From Nonomuraea sp. MG754425 (GTDB lineage Bacteria; Actinomycetota; Actinomycetes; Streptosporangiales; Streptosporangiaceae), in contig NZ_SSXE01000052.1 of NCBI RefSeq assembly GCF_021699195.1, positions 1-50,489 of the forward strand: a stretch of DNA of 50,489 bases, read 5' to 3'. This document shows, in pieces, positions 16,183 to 24,343 of this stretch; the first letter of the stretch is position 1; the number at the start of each line of letters is the position of its first letter. Below the pieces are notes generated by a model, which worked only from the letters and a program-made list of their open reading frames with translations, had not been told where the DNA came from and searched no databases. Both the position numbers and the translations under genes were made by a program.

Positions 16183-17613
16183 GTGAAGGCATCGATCCCC
16201 GTTCTCGCGACAGTGACGGCACTCCTCTTAGGCACCGCGCCCGCGGCCACCGCGCAGGCGGGCCCCCGGCTCTCGGTGCCGGGACAGGCCGGCGGGACCT
16301 GCGTGGACACCCCCCTGAAGATCACTTTCCCGGAGCCCGTCTCCCTCGGCTCCACCGGCGCGATCGAGATCCGCCGCGCGGACGGCACGCTCGCCGACCG
16401 CATCGAGGCGGCCGAGGCCAGGACCGACCGCAAGAACATCGGCAGCGCCGTCTCCGACACCGGCCTGCCCCACGAGTTCTCCTACGAATCGATCATGGTG
16501 GACGGCGACACCGCCACCGTCCACCCCCACCGGCGGCTCGACTACGGCCAGAAGTACTCCGTCACCGTCGAACCCGGCGTCTTCCCCGGCTGGGACGCCG
16601 CGAGCTGGCAGTTCACGACCAGGAAGCAGCCGCCGCGCGACCCGCGCCGCCTGACCGTCTCCGCCTCGGGGACCGGGGACTTCTGCACCGTCCAGGGCGC
16701 CATCGACGCGGTGCCGATCGGCAACCGGCGGCCGGTCACGATCGACGTCAAGAGCGGCGTCTACACCGAGATCGTGTACGTCCGTGAGGACCGGCCGCAC
16801 CTGACGATCAAGGGCGCGGGCGCGGGCCGCACCGTGATCCGCTACCCCAACAACGACCTGCGCAACGGCGACAAGGCGCTCGCGAACGGCGGCCCCGCGG
16901 ACGTGTGCCCGCGCCGCGTGCTGGAGACCTCGGACCTGCACAACTGCTGGCGGCAGACGTTCGGCGTGGACGCCTCCGACTTCCGGCTCAGCGACCTCAC
17001 CGTGCACAACACGACCCCCGACGGCGGTTCGCAGGCGGAGGCGTTCCGCGGCAACAACGACCGCATCACGCTGGAACGGGTGAACCTCGTCAGCTTCCAG
17101 GACACCCTCCGGCTGCAGGGCAAGGGCTTCATCACCGACAGCCGGATCAGCGGGGACACCGACTTCGTGTGGGGCACCGGAACCGTGTTCGTCCAGGACT
17201 CGGTGCTGGAGTCGACCGACTCCGGCTACATCTCGCAGAGCCGCAGCGACGCCACGCGGCCGGGCTACGTGTTCGTGCGCACCAGGCTGACCCGCGCGGC
17301 CGGGGTGCCGGACGCCTCCGTCGTGCTGGGACGCAGCGCGGTGTGGCGGTTCACGCACAGCCAGGCCGTGTTCATCGACACCAGGATGGACGCCCACATC
17401 GCGCCGGTGGGCTGGCAGATCGATCCGAACGACTGCGCGCAGGCGCAGTCGGCCTCGATGTGGGAGTACCGCAGCACCGATCTGGACGGCCGTCCGATCG
17501 ACACCTCCCAGCGGCTGGCCTGCTCCCGCCAGCTCACGGCCGACGAGGCCGCGCAGTGGAGCGACCCCTCGTTCGTGCTCGGCGGCTGGGACCCGGAGGC
17601 TCGCCATGGTTGA
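16183..17613 (+). CDS. Secreted pectin methylesterase (pectinesterase, CE8)
   Basis: A 476-residue enzyme that removes methyl esters from homogalacturonan, exposing it to pectate lyase. GTG 16183 is preferred since AGAGAGG lies at good spacing and it opens directly on a Sec signal (KASIPVLATVTALLLGTAPA, cut near residue 25). Residues about 30-148 form an Ig-like/SbsA-type domain. The CE8 beta-helix follows from about 157. The catalytic set is present: Q284 (in QAEAF), Q306 and D307 (FQDTL), D327 (GDTDFVWG) and R384 (LGR), with W388. It is longer than plain CE8 enzymes because of the N-terminal domain. It overlaps the following hydrolase gene by 8 bases. Confidence 0.94.
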   Translation: MKASIPVLATVTALLLGTAPAATAQAGPRLSVPGQAGGTCVDTPLKITFPEPVSLGSTGAIEIRRADGTLADRIEAAEARTDRKNIGSAVSDTGLPHEFSYESIMVDGDTATVHPHRRLDYGQKYSVTVEPGVFPGWDAASWQFTTRKQPPRDPRRLTVSASGTGDFCTVQGAIDAVPIGNRRPVTIDVKSGVYTEIVYVREDRPHLTIKGAGAGRTVIRYPNNDLRNGDKALANGGPADVCPRRVLETSDLHNCWRQTFGVDASDFRLSDLTVHNTTPDGGSQAEAFRGNNDRITLERVNLVSFQDTLRLQGKGFITDSRISGDTDFVWGTGTVFVQDSVLESTDSGYISQSRSDATRPGYVFVRTRLTRAAGVPDASVVLGRSAVWRFTHSQAVFIDTRMDAHIAPVGWQIDPNDCAQAQSASMWEYRSTDLDGRPIDTSQRLACSRQLTADEAAQWSDPSFVLGGWDPEARHG

Positions 17614-18913
17614 GAACCCGCGTGATGCGGACGGAGCCGGTCGCGGCGCGACGGGAGCCAGCCGGCGCCGGATGCTGGGCGGCGTGCTCGGCGGGCTCGG
17701 CGCCGCGATGGTCGCGGGGGCGATGCCGGGCCCGGCGGTCGCGGCCGGACTTCCCGAGGCGGCCACCGGGGCGACCACCGGGGCGGCCGGGGCCAAGCGC
17801 CCGCCCCGCCCGGTGGCTCCGGTGAACCAGGAGGTGGCGGCCAGGTTCAGCGAGGCGTACAAGACGCTGCCCGCCGCGGTCGCCGGGGTGGACATCGAGC
17901 CGCTCATCGGCATCTCCGGGGCCGCGGACATCGCGGCGCGGCGGCAGCGGATGGCCGACTTCATCTGGAAGGGCGCCGGCCTGCCCAAGGGGCTGCCGAC
18001 GGTCGAGACCGGGGTGAACGTCCCCGACCTCGCCTCGCTCACCGGAGTGGCCGGCATCGACCTGCTGACGGTCCCCCTGAGCTACCGGATCACCGCCAAG
18101 GTGTACGACATCAGGCCCCGCAAGGGCTGGAACCGCCGCCTGGCCCTCTACCACAACGGCCACGGCGAGCCGCTCGACACCATGCTCCGCGCCGTCCAGG
18201 CACTGCTCGACCGGGGTTACCGCGTGATGGCGTACGCGATGCCCTTCCACCACTGGAACGGCGGGCAGCAGATCGAGGACCCGGCGAACCCGGGCACGAT
18301 GTTGCCGAGCCCGTCGCACAAGGAGCTGGCGCCGTGGGAGAGCGAGACGTTCTCCACGCTGTCGTTCTTCCTGGAGCCGCTCGTCGTCACGCTCAACCAC
18401 GCCCAGGCGAGCTACCGCCCGGCGTCGGTCGAGATGCTGGGCCTGTCCGGCGGCGGCTGGACGACCACGGTCTACTCGGCGCTGGACCCGCGGATCAACC
18501 ACAGCTATCCGGCGGCCGGCTCGCTGCCGTTCTTCCTGCGCGCCGCCTCCCCCAAGCCGAGCCCCACCACCGGCGACTGGGAGCAGACCAGGGCGTCGTT
18601 CCCCGGCTTCTACTCCAGCATCACCGCCGGCACCGCCGACGACTACCTGCAGATGTACGTCATGGCCTCGGTGGGCGAGAACCGGGGGCAGGTGCAGATA
18701 CTCAACCGGTTCGACGACTGCTGTTTCAACGGGGTGAGCCACCGGGTCTACCAGGCCCCGGTGCGCGACCGGGTGGCGCTGCTGGCCGGCGGCCGGCCGG
18801 AACGGGGCCGGTGGGACCTGCTGGAGGACGCCACGCACGACGACCACACCATCTCGCCGCACGCCCTTTCCGTGATCCTCTGGGATCTTGACACGGCAAA
18901 TGTCACAACATAA
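17606..18913 (+). CDS. Tat-exported alpha/beta hydrolase, possible carbohydrate esterase
   Basis: A 435-residue protein with a Tat signal (SRRRMLGG, residues 19-26, then a hydrophobic stretch to AVAAG). The nucleophile elbow GLSGGGW places the serine at 281 (G-x-S-x-G). NGHG at 184-187 resembles an oxyanion-hole loop, and HDDH near the C-terminus supplies candidate histidines. The family is not one I can name. Its 8-base overlap with the pectin methylesterase argues for a shared job, such as removing acetyl or other ester groups from secreted pectin. The promoter of the next operon starts inside its last codons and the -10 box contains its TAA stop. Confidence 0.88.
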   Translation: MVENPRDADGAGRGATGASRRRMLGGVLGGLGAAMVAGAMPGPAVAAGLPEAATGATTGAAGAKRPPRPVAPVNQEVAARFSEAYKTLPAAVAGVDIEPLIGISGAADIAARRQRMADFIWKGAGLPKGLPTVETGVNVPDLASLTGVAGIDLLTVPLSYRITAKVYDIRPRKGWNRRLALYHNGHGEPLDTMLRAVQALLDRGYRVMAYAMPFHHWNGGQQIEDPANPGTMLPSPSHKELAPWESETFSTLSFFLEPLVVTLNHAQASYRPASVEMLGLSGGGWTTTVYSALDPRINHSYPAAGSLPFFLRAASPKPSPTTGDWEQTRASFPGFYSSITAGTADDYLQMYVMASVGENRGQVQILNRFDDCCFNGVSHRVYQAPVRDRVALLAGGRPERGRWDLLEDATHDDHTISPHALSVILWDLDTANVTT

Positions 18914-18916
18914 TAT
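18888..18916 (+). promoter_or_regulatory. Near-consensus promoter of the apiose-type operon, overlapping an upstream gene end
   Basis: TTGACA (18888-18893), exactly 17 bases, TAATAT (18911-18916). This is the best sigma-70-like promoter in the window. The -35 lies inside the hydrolase gene and the -10 includes its stop codon. Confidence 0.75.
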
Positions 18917-18934
18917 CGGAATATAGATACATTA

Positions 18935-18948
18935 CTGAATAAATATTC
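18935..18948 (+). promoter_or_regulatory. AT-rich palindrome, candidate operator
   Basis: The core TGAATA-AA-TATTCA (18936-18949) is a perfect 6+2+6 inverted repeat in an otherwise GC-rich genome. It sits 19 bases after the -10 box and 15 bases before the start codon, a position suited to a repressor. Confidence 0.5.
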
Positions 18949-18964
18949 AAAGCCGGGAGGGCCC

Positions 18965-19864
18965 GTGGCCGGCAGGACGTTTTCCCATCGGCGCAGAGTG
19001 ATCGTCAACACCGACGCGAAAAATGAGGCGGACGACCAATTCGCCATCGTGCACGCCCTGCTCTCACCGAGCCTGGATATCCGGGGTCTGGTCGCCGCGC
19101 ATTTCGGCAACCGGCGCACCCGGTCGAGCCTTGAGGAAAGCCGGGCCGAAATCGACCTGCTGCTGCGGCTGATGAAGCTCGACGGCCAGGTGCCGGTGGC
19201 GGACGGCGCGCCGTACGCGCTGCCCGACGCCGGCACCCCGGTCCCCGCGCCCGGCGTCGAACTGATCGTCGAGGAGGCCATGCGCGACGTGGCCGAGCCG
19301 CTCTACGTGGCCTTCCTCGGCCCGCTGACCGACATGGCCTCCGCCCTGATGCTCGAACCGCGCATCGCCGAACGCGACGTGACCGTGATCTGGATCGGCG
19401 GCGGCGGTTACGACGGGGTCGGCCCCCAGACCGGCCGGCCCGAATTCAACCTGTCCAACGACATCGTGGCGGCCAACATCGTCTTCTCCTCGGCGGTGCA
19501 GGTCTGGCAGATCCCCGCGCCGACGTACCGGATGACGGCCGTCGGCTACGCCGAGCTCGACGCCAAGGTGGCGCCGTACGGCGAGATCGGCGAATACCTC
19601 GTCCGCCAGCTCGTCGAATGGAACGAAAAGCAGCACCGCGCGTCGATCGAGTTCCGCGTGCTCGGCGACTCCCCCGCCATCGGGCTGGCGCTGCACCCCG
19701 AGTGCGGCATCTGGAAGCAGCGGCCCGCGCCGAACTTCCGCTACGACGGCTCGTACGACTTCTCCGCCGCCAACCGGCCGATCCGCGTCTACGACTCGAT
19801 CGACGCGCGCTTCATCCACGAGGACTTCTTCGCGAAGCTACGTGCCTTCGCGGAACACCACTGA
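18965..19864 (+). CDS. Nucleoside hydrolase-like protein (IUNH superfamily, variant calcium motif)
   Basis: A 299-residue protein of the inosine-uridine nucleoside hydrolase fold. GTG 18965 follows GGGAGG at normal spacing. The usual N-terminal DxDPGxDD calcium motif is replaced by NTDAKNEADD (residues 15-24), keeping the first and last aspartates. FLGPLTDMA (118-126) and EFNLSNDIVAAN (160-171) correspond to family segments; the latter holds the N-x-x-x-D region near the active site. The variant motif and its position as first gene of a sugar operon, 21 bases from an isomerase gene, suggest the substrate is not an ordinary nucleoside. An N- or O-furanoside of apiose would be an attractive guess but nothing proves it. 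Confidence 0.9.
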   Translation: MAGRTFSHRRRVIVNTDAKNEADDQFAIVHALLSPSLDIRGLVAAHFGNRRTRSSLEESRAEIDLLLRLMKLDGQVPVADGAPYALPDAGTPVPAPGVELIVEEAMRDVAEPLYVAFLGPLTDMASALMLEPRIAERDVTVIWIGGGGYDGVGPQTGRPEFNLSNDIVAANIVFSSAVQVWQIPAPTYRMTAVGYAELDAKVAPYGEIGEYLVRQLVEWNEKQHRASIEFRVLGDSPAIGLALHPECGIWKQRPAPNFRYDGSYDFSAANRPIRVYDSIDARFIHEDFFAKLRAFAEHH

Positions 19865-19885
19865 CACAAGGAGGGACCAGGAACC

Positions 19886-20869
19886 ATGCTGACGTTCGGC
19901 GCCGGGATATGGGCGTTCGGGCAGATCGTCGACAGGTACGCCACCGACGGTTACGGCCCGTCCAGGACGATGACGGAGATGCTGGACCTGGCGGCGGCGG
20001 TGGACGGGCTGGAGTGCCTCGACATCAACGTGCCGTTCGCCGAGGGGATCTCCAAGGCGTCGGAGCTGGCGCCGGCGCTGGCCGAGCGCGGCCTGCGGGC
20101 CAGGGCGATCACGCCACACCTGTACACCAGGGAGTTCGCCAAGGGGGCGTTCACCAACCCCGACCCCGAGGTGCGCCGCCAAGCGGCCGAGCGGGTGCAC
20201 GAGGCCGTCGCCGTGGCCAGGGAACTCGGCGCCGGCTACGTGAAGTTCTGGCCCGGCCAGGACGGCTTCGACCTGCCGGGACAGGCCGACTACGCGCGGC
20301 TGTGGGAGCTGACGGTCGGCGCGATCCGCGACCTGGCCTCGGCGCACCCCGACGTGCAGTTCGCGATCGAGTACAAGGCCAAGGAACCGCGGGTGCGCAT
20401 CACGCTCTCCGACGCGGCGCGCACGCTGCTGGCCATCGAGGAGTCCGGGCAGCCGAACGTCGGCATCGTCATGGACTTCGGCCACTCGCTGCTGGCCGGC
20501 GAGACGCCCGCCGAGGCGGTGCAGCTCGTGCACCGGCGCGGCCGGCTCGTCTCGGTCGAGCTGAACGACAACTGGCGCGGCTGGGACGACGACCTGCCGG
20601 TGGCCTCGGTGCACCTGTTCGAGACCATCGAGTACCTGCTGGCCGTGCGGCGGATCGGGTGGGACGCGCCGGTCCTGCTCGACCAGTTCCCCTTCAGGGA
20701 GGACCCCGTGCGGGCGCTGTCGCAGAGCATCGCCACCATCCGCATGCTGGAGCAGGTGTGCGATCGGGTCGACCTCGACGCGCTGCGGGAGGCGCAGGAG
20801 CGGCAGGACGCCCTCGCGGCCCAGCAGGTCCTCTGGTCGGCGATCGGGACAGCACGTGCCACGACGTAG
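19886..20869 (+). CDS. Xylose isomerase-like TIM-barrel sugar isomerase, candidate D-apiose isomerase
   Basis: A 327-residue AP-endonuclease-2/xylose isomerase-like barrel, no signal peptide. Metal-binding acidic positions can be seen at the strand ends: AIEYKAKEPR (E163), GIVMDFGHS (D197, H200), VELNDNW (E222, D225) and the late VLLDQFPF (D261). GGAGG precedes the ATG. Sequence alone does not fix the substrate. In the known non-oxidative D-apiose route an isomerase of this fold makes D-apulose, followed by a kinase and a two-subunit transketolase, exactly the next genes here. L-rhamnose isomerase is an alternative fold relative. Confidence 0.88.
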   Translation: MLTFGAGIWAFGQIVDRYATDGYGPSRTMTEMLDLAAAVDGLECLDINVPFAEGISKASELAPALAERGLRARAITPHLYTREFAKGAFTNPDPEVRRQAAERVHEAVAVARELGAGYVKFWPGQDGFDLPGQADYARLWELTVGAIRDLASAHPDVQFAIEYKAKEPRVRITLSDAARTLLAIEESGQPNVGIVMDFGHSLLAGETPAEAVQLVHRRGRLVSVELNDNWRGWDDDLPVASVHLFETIEYLLAVRRIGWDAPVLLDQFPFREDPVRALSQSIATIRMLEQVCDRVDLDALREAQERQDALAAQQVLWSAIGTARATT

Positions 20870-20920
20870 CGCGGCGCCGCCCGTGCCGACGAACGGGCCT
20901 GCGACCTCGGGCGGTGTCCA

Positions 20921-21829
20921 GTGACGCTCACCCCGACCGCCCACGAACTGCTCCTGCCCGACCACGACGCCATCGCCGGGTGGCGGCGGCTGCGCGAGCG
21001 GCTGGCGCGCGCCGACCGGGACGCCGCCGCCACGGCCCTGGCCACGCTGTCCGGGGAGATCCGGCGTACCGTGATCAGCACGATCACGGCGGCGGGCCTC
21101 GGCCACGCGGGCGGCGACCTGTCGGTGACCGACATCCTCACCACCCTGTACGGGGCCGTGCTGCGCGTCGATCCGGCCGACCCCGGCTGGCCCGACCGCG
21201 ACCGGTTCGTCCTGAGCAAGGGGCACTGCTCGGTCGCCCTCTACACCACGCTCGCCACCTGCGGCTTCTTCTCCGCGGACCGGCTCAGCACCTTCGCGGC
21301 CCCGCTGTCGCCGCTCAACGGCCACCCGAGCCGCCGGGCGGTGCCCGGCGTCGAGACCAGCACCGGCCCGCTCGGGCACGGGCTGCCGGTGGGCGTCGGC
21401 ATCGCGGTCGGCCTGCGGCTGCGCGGCTCGGCGGCCAGGACCGTGGTCGTCCTGGGCGACGGCGAGCTGCAGGAGGGCAGCAACTGGGAGGCCGCCATGA
21501 CGGCCGGTCACCGGGGGCTCGCGTCGCTGACGGCCGTGATCGACCGCAACGGCCTGCAACAGGGCGCGCGCACCAGCGACACCAACGACCTGGAGCCGCT
21601 GGCCGACAAGTGGCGGGCCTTCGGGTGGGAGGCCGTCGAGGTGGACGGCCACGACCACCTGGCGCTGCTGGACGCCGTCACCGCGCCGCACGGCTCGGGC
21701 CGGCCGCGCTGCGTGATCGCCAGGACCGTGAAGGGGCGAGGGGTTTCGTTCATGGAGGATCGGGTGGAGTGGCATCACAAGGTGCCGGACGCCGAGCAGG
21801 CTCGCACGGCACTCGAGGAACTGCGTTGA
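20921..21829 (+). CDS. Transketolase N-terminal subunit (AptA-type candidate)
   Basis: A 302-residue thiamine-diphosphate-binding subunit. It carries GHAGGDLSVTDILTTLYG, the SKGHCSVALY active-site segment, GPLGHGLPVG and the diphosphate/metal motif GDGELQEGSNWEA. These are normal halves of split transketolases, not a broken gene. The GTG start is weakly placed (GGGCGGTG upstream). The stop overlaps the TTG start of the second subunit by 4 bases. Split transketolases occur in several pathways; with the flanking isomerase and FGGY kinase the best reading is apulose-4-phosphate transketolase subunit A. Confidence 0.93.
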   Translation: MTLTPTAHELLLPDHDAIAGWRRLRERLARADRDAAATALATLSGEIRRTVISTITAAGLGHAGGDLSVTDILTTLYGAVLRVDPADPGWPDRDRFVLSKGHCSVALYTTLATCGFFSADRLSTFAAPLSPLNGHPSRRAVPGVETSTGPLGHGLPVGVGIAVGLRLRGSAARTVVVLGDGELQEGSNWEAAMTAGHRGLASLTAVIDRNGLQQGARTSDTNDLEPLADKWRAFGWEAVEVDGHDHLALLDAVTAPHGSGRPRCVIARTVKGRGVSFMEDRVEWHHKVPDAEQARTALEELR

Positions 21830-22776
21830 TCCTCGACGAGACGCACGACTGCAGGGACGCCTTCGCCGAGGAGCTGGTCCGGCTGGCCCGCGCCGACGAC
21901 CGCATCGTGGCCGTCTGCAACGACTCCGTGGGCTCCAGCAAGCTCGGCTCCTTCGCCGCCGAGTTCCCCGACCGGCTGGTCAACGTGGGCATCGCCGAGC
22001 AGGACATGGTCGGCATCGGCGCCGGGCTGGCCAACGCCGGGCTGGTGCCGTTCGTGTGCGGGGCGGCGACGTTCCTGACCGCCCGCGCGCTGGAGCAGAT
22101 CAAGGCGGACGTGGCCTACAGCCTGGCCAACGTCAAGCTGTGCGGGATGAGCCCCGGGCTCGCCTACGGCGCGCTGGGGCCGACCCACCACTCTACCGAG
22201 GACCTGTCGTGGCTGCGGGCCATCGCCGACCTGCCTGTGATCGTGCCCGCCGACCCCGCGCAGACCCGCGCGGCGATCAGGTGGGCGGCGGAGACGGACG
22301 GTCCGGTGTTCCTGCGGATCGGCAGGTTCCCCGTGCCGGACGTGTCGCCGCCCGGCGGCCCCGCCTTCACGTACGGGCGGGCGGTGCGGCTGCGCGAGGG
22401 CGTGGACGCCACGATCGTCGCGACGGGCACGATGGTGAGCCGCGCGATGCAGGCCGCCGCGCTGCTGGAGGAGCGCGGCGTGCAGGCCAGGGTGGTGAAC
22501 GTCTCGACCGTCGCCCCGCTCGACCGCGAGGAGATCATGGCGGCGGCCCGGCAGACGGGCGCGGTCGTGACCGCCGAGGAGGCGGTGCCCACCGGCGGGC
22601 TCGGGGCGGCGGTGGCGGAGGTCGTGCTGGAGACGCGGCCGGTGCCGATGCGGCTGCTCGGCACCCGCGCGTTCGCGCCGACCGGGGAGACGGGCTTCCT
22701 GCTGGAGTACTTCGGGCTCACCGCCGACGGCATCGCCCGGACGGCGTTGGAGGTGCTGGGGCTTGACCACTCATGA
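21826..22776 (+). CDS. Transketolase C-terminal subunit (AptB-type candidate)
   Basis: A 316-residue partner with the pyrimidine-binding domain. The catalytic glutamate is in NVGIAEQDMVGIGAGLA. STEDLSWLRAIADLPVIVPA and the C-terminal transketolase domain (VDATIVATGTMVSRAMQAAA) follow. I place the start at TTG 21826, overlapping the upstream stop (TTGA) so that the two subunits are made in step. It ends within the start region of the kinase gene. Confidence 0.93.
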   Translation: MILDETHDCRDAFAEELVRLARADDRIVAVCNDSVGSSKLGSFAAEFPDRLVNVGIAEQDMVGIGAGLANAGLVPFVCGAATFLTARALEQIKADVAYSLANVKLCGMSPGLAYGALGPTHHSTEDLSWLRAIADLPVIVPADPAQTRAAIRWAAETDGPVFLRIGRFPVPDVSPPGGPAFTYGRAVRLREGVDATIVATGTMVSRAMQAAALLEERGVQARVVNVSTVAPLDREEIMAAARQTGAVVTAEEAVPTGGLGAAVAEVVLETRPVPMRLLGTRAFAPTGETGFLLEYFGLTADGIARTALEVLGLDHS

Positions 22777-24343
22777 ACGCGTGAGAGCGCGCGAGGACCC
22801 CCTCGTGCTGGGGGTGGACCAGGGCACGAGCGCGACCAAGGCGATCCTGGTGGACGCGGCGGGCGAGATCGTGGCGCGGGCCTCGGTCCCGCTTACCCGG
22901 CGGCATCCCGCGCCCGGCCTGGTCGAGCAGGACGGGGAGGAGCTGTGGCGCGGCGTCGTGGAGGCCGTGGCCGGCTGCCTGGCGGCGGTCTCTCCCGGCG
23001 GCCCTCACAGCGACCCGGCGGGGCGGATCGCGGCCGTCGGGCTGAGCGTGCAGCGCGAGTCGGTGATCTGCTGGGACCGCGCCACCGGCGCGCCCCTCGG
23101 CCCCCTGGTGAGCTGGCAGGACCGGCGCGGCGCCGAGTTGTGCGCCCGGCTGGCCGGGGACGGCGCCGCCGCCCTCGTCCGCCGGACCAGCGGCCTGCCC
23201 CTGGACCCGATGTTCTCCGCGGCCAAGGCGGCCTGGCTGCTCGACCACCACGACCCGGCGCGCACCCGCGCCGTCAGGGGCGAGCTGTGCCTGGGGACGG
23301 TGGACTCGTGGCTGCTGCACCGGCTCGGCGGCGGGCACGTCGCCGAACTCGGCTGCGCCTCCCGTACCCAGCTCCTCGACGTGCGGCGGCGGGTGTGGAG
23401 CCCCGAGCTGCTCGACCTGTTCGGCGTGCCAGAGGAGGCGCTCCCCCGGATCGTGTCCTCGACCGGGCCGCCCGGCGGCCCGGCGGCGGGCCCGCACGCC
23501 GACGCGGGCGCGCTGCACCCCTCCCTGTCCGGGGTGCCGGTGACGGCGGTGCTCGGCGACTCGCACGCCGCGCTGTTCGCGCACACGGCGGGGCAGCCGG
23601 GCCGGGTCAAGGTCACCTACGGCACGGGCTCGTCGGTGATGGGCCTGGCCGGTCCGGACGCGACGGCCGACGAGGGCGTGTGCCTGACGATCGCCTGGGA
23701 CGACGGCACGCCCGCGTACGCGCTGGAGGGCAACATCCTGTCCACCGGGGCCACGATCGCCTGGCTGGCCGGGATCCTGGGGACGGAGGCCGGGGAACTG
23801 GCGCGGCTCGCGACCTCCGGCCGCCGGGGTAGGCTGCACATCGTGCCCGCGTTCGGCGGCCTCGGCGCGCCGTGGTGGGACGACCGGGCAGAGGCGATCA
23901 TGACGGGTTTCGGCCTGGACAGCCGGCGGGAGGACATGGCGAGGGCGGCGGTCGACTCGATCGGCCTGCAGGTCGGCGATGTCGTGGCGGCCATGGAGCG
24001 CTCGGCCGGTCCGGTCGAGGAGCTGCTGGCCGACGGCGGGCCCACCGCCAACTCCGACCTCATGCAGTGGCAGGCCGACGTGACCGGGCACGTGGTTCGG
24101 GTGGCGCGGCGGCCGGAGTCGTCGGCGCTCGGGGCCGTGCACCTGGCCGGGGCGGCATCAGGTGTATGGTCCCGGCGGGAGCTGTCCGGGCTGCCCCGCC
24201 ACGGCCGGCGTTACACACCCGTCCTGTCGGTGTGCGAACGGCGCCGGGCGCTAGCAGAATGGCACTCGGCAGTGGCCCGGGCTCGCCACCGGACCAGCAG
24301 GAGCGGCGGAGCCGAAGCGGAGGCCAGCGATCGTGGGAGCTGA
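22763..24343 (+). CDS. FGGY-family sugar kinase, candidate D-apulose kinase
   Basis: A 526-residue carbohydrate kinase. The first FGGY motif is VDQGTSATKAILVD (phosphate 1), with GLVEQDGEELW, the central QDRR segment (VSWQDRRG), HPSLSGVPVTAVLGDSHAAL, GTGSSVMG (phosphate 2) and ADGGPTANSDLMQWQADV near the C-terminus. I use TTG 22763, with GGAGG nine bases upstream; GTG 22781 has no ribosome binding site. It overlaps transketolase by 14 bases and the SorC gene by 11. General annotation tools will probably call it xylulokinase; the neighbouring two-subunit transketolase and isomerase make D-apulose more likely. Confidence 0.93.
   Translation: MTTHERVRAREDPLVLGVDQGTSATKAILVDAAGEIVARASVPLTRRHPAPGLVEQDGEELWRGVVEAVAGCLAAVSPGGPHSDPAGRIAAVGLSVQRESVICWDRATGAPLGPLVSWQDRRGAELCARLAGDGAAALVRRTSGLPLDPMFSAAKAAWLLDHHDPARTRAVRGELCLGTVDSWLLHRLGGGHVAELGCASRTQLLDVRRRVWSPELLDLFGVPEEALPRIVSSTGPPGGPAAGPHADAGALHPSLSGVPVTAVLGDSHAALFAHTAGQPGRVKVTYGTGSSVMGLAGPDATADEGVCLTIAWDDGTPAYALEGNILSTGATIAWLAGILGTEAGELARLATSGRRGRLHIVPAFGGLGAPWWDDRAEAIMTGFGLDSRREDMARAAVDSIGLQVGDVVAAMERSAGPVEELLADGGPTANSDLMQWQADVTGHVVRVARRPESSALGAVHLAGAASGVWSRRELSGLPRHGRRYTPVLSVCERRRALAEWHSAVARARHRTSRSGGAEAEASDRGS

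Noticed and set aside
20921..22776. Transketolase gene broken in two by a frameshift
   Set aside because: Each half has its own domain set, normal length and a coupled start; split transketolases are a known natural form.
20921..22776. 1-deoxyxylulose-5-phosphate synthase
   Set aside because: Size, split form and sugar-operon context fit split transketolase; no isoprenoid genes nearby.
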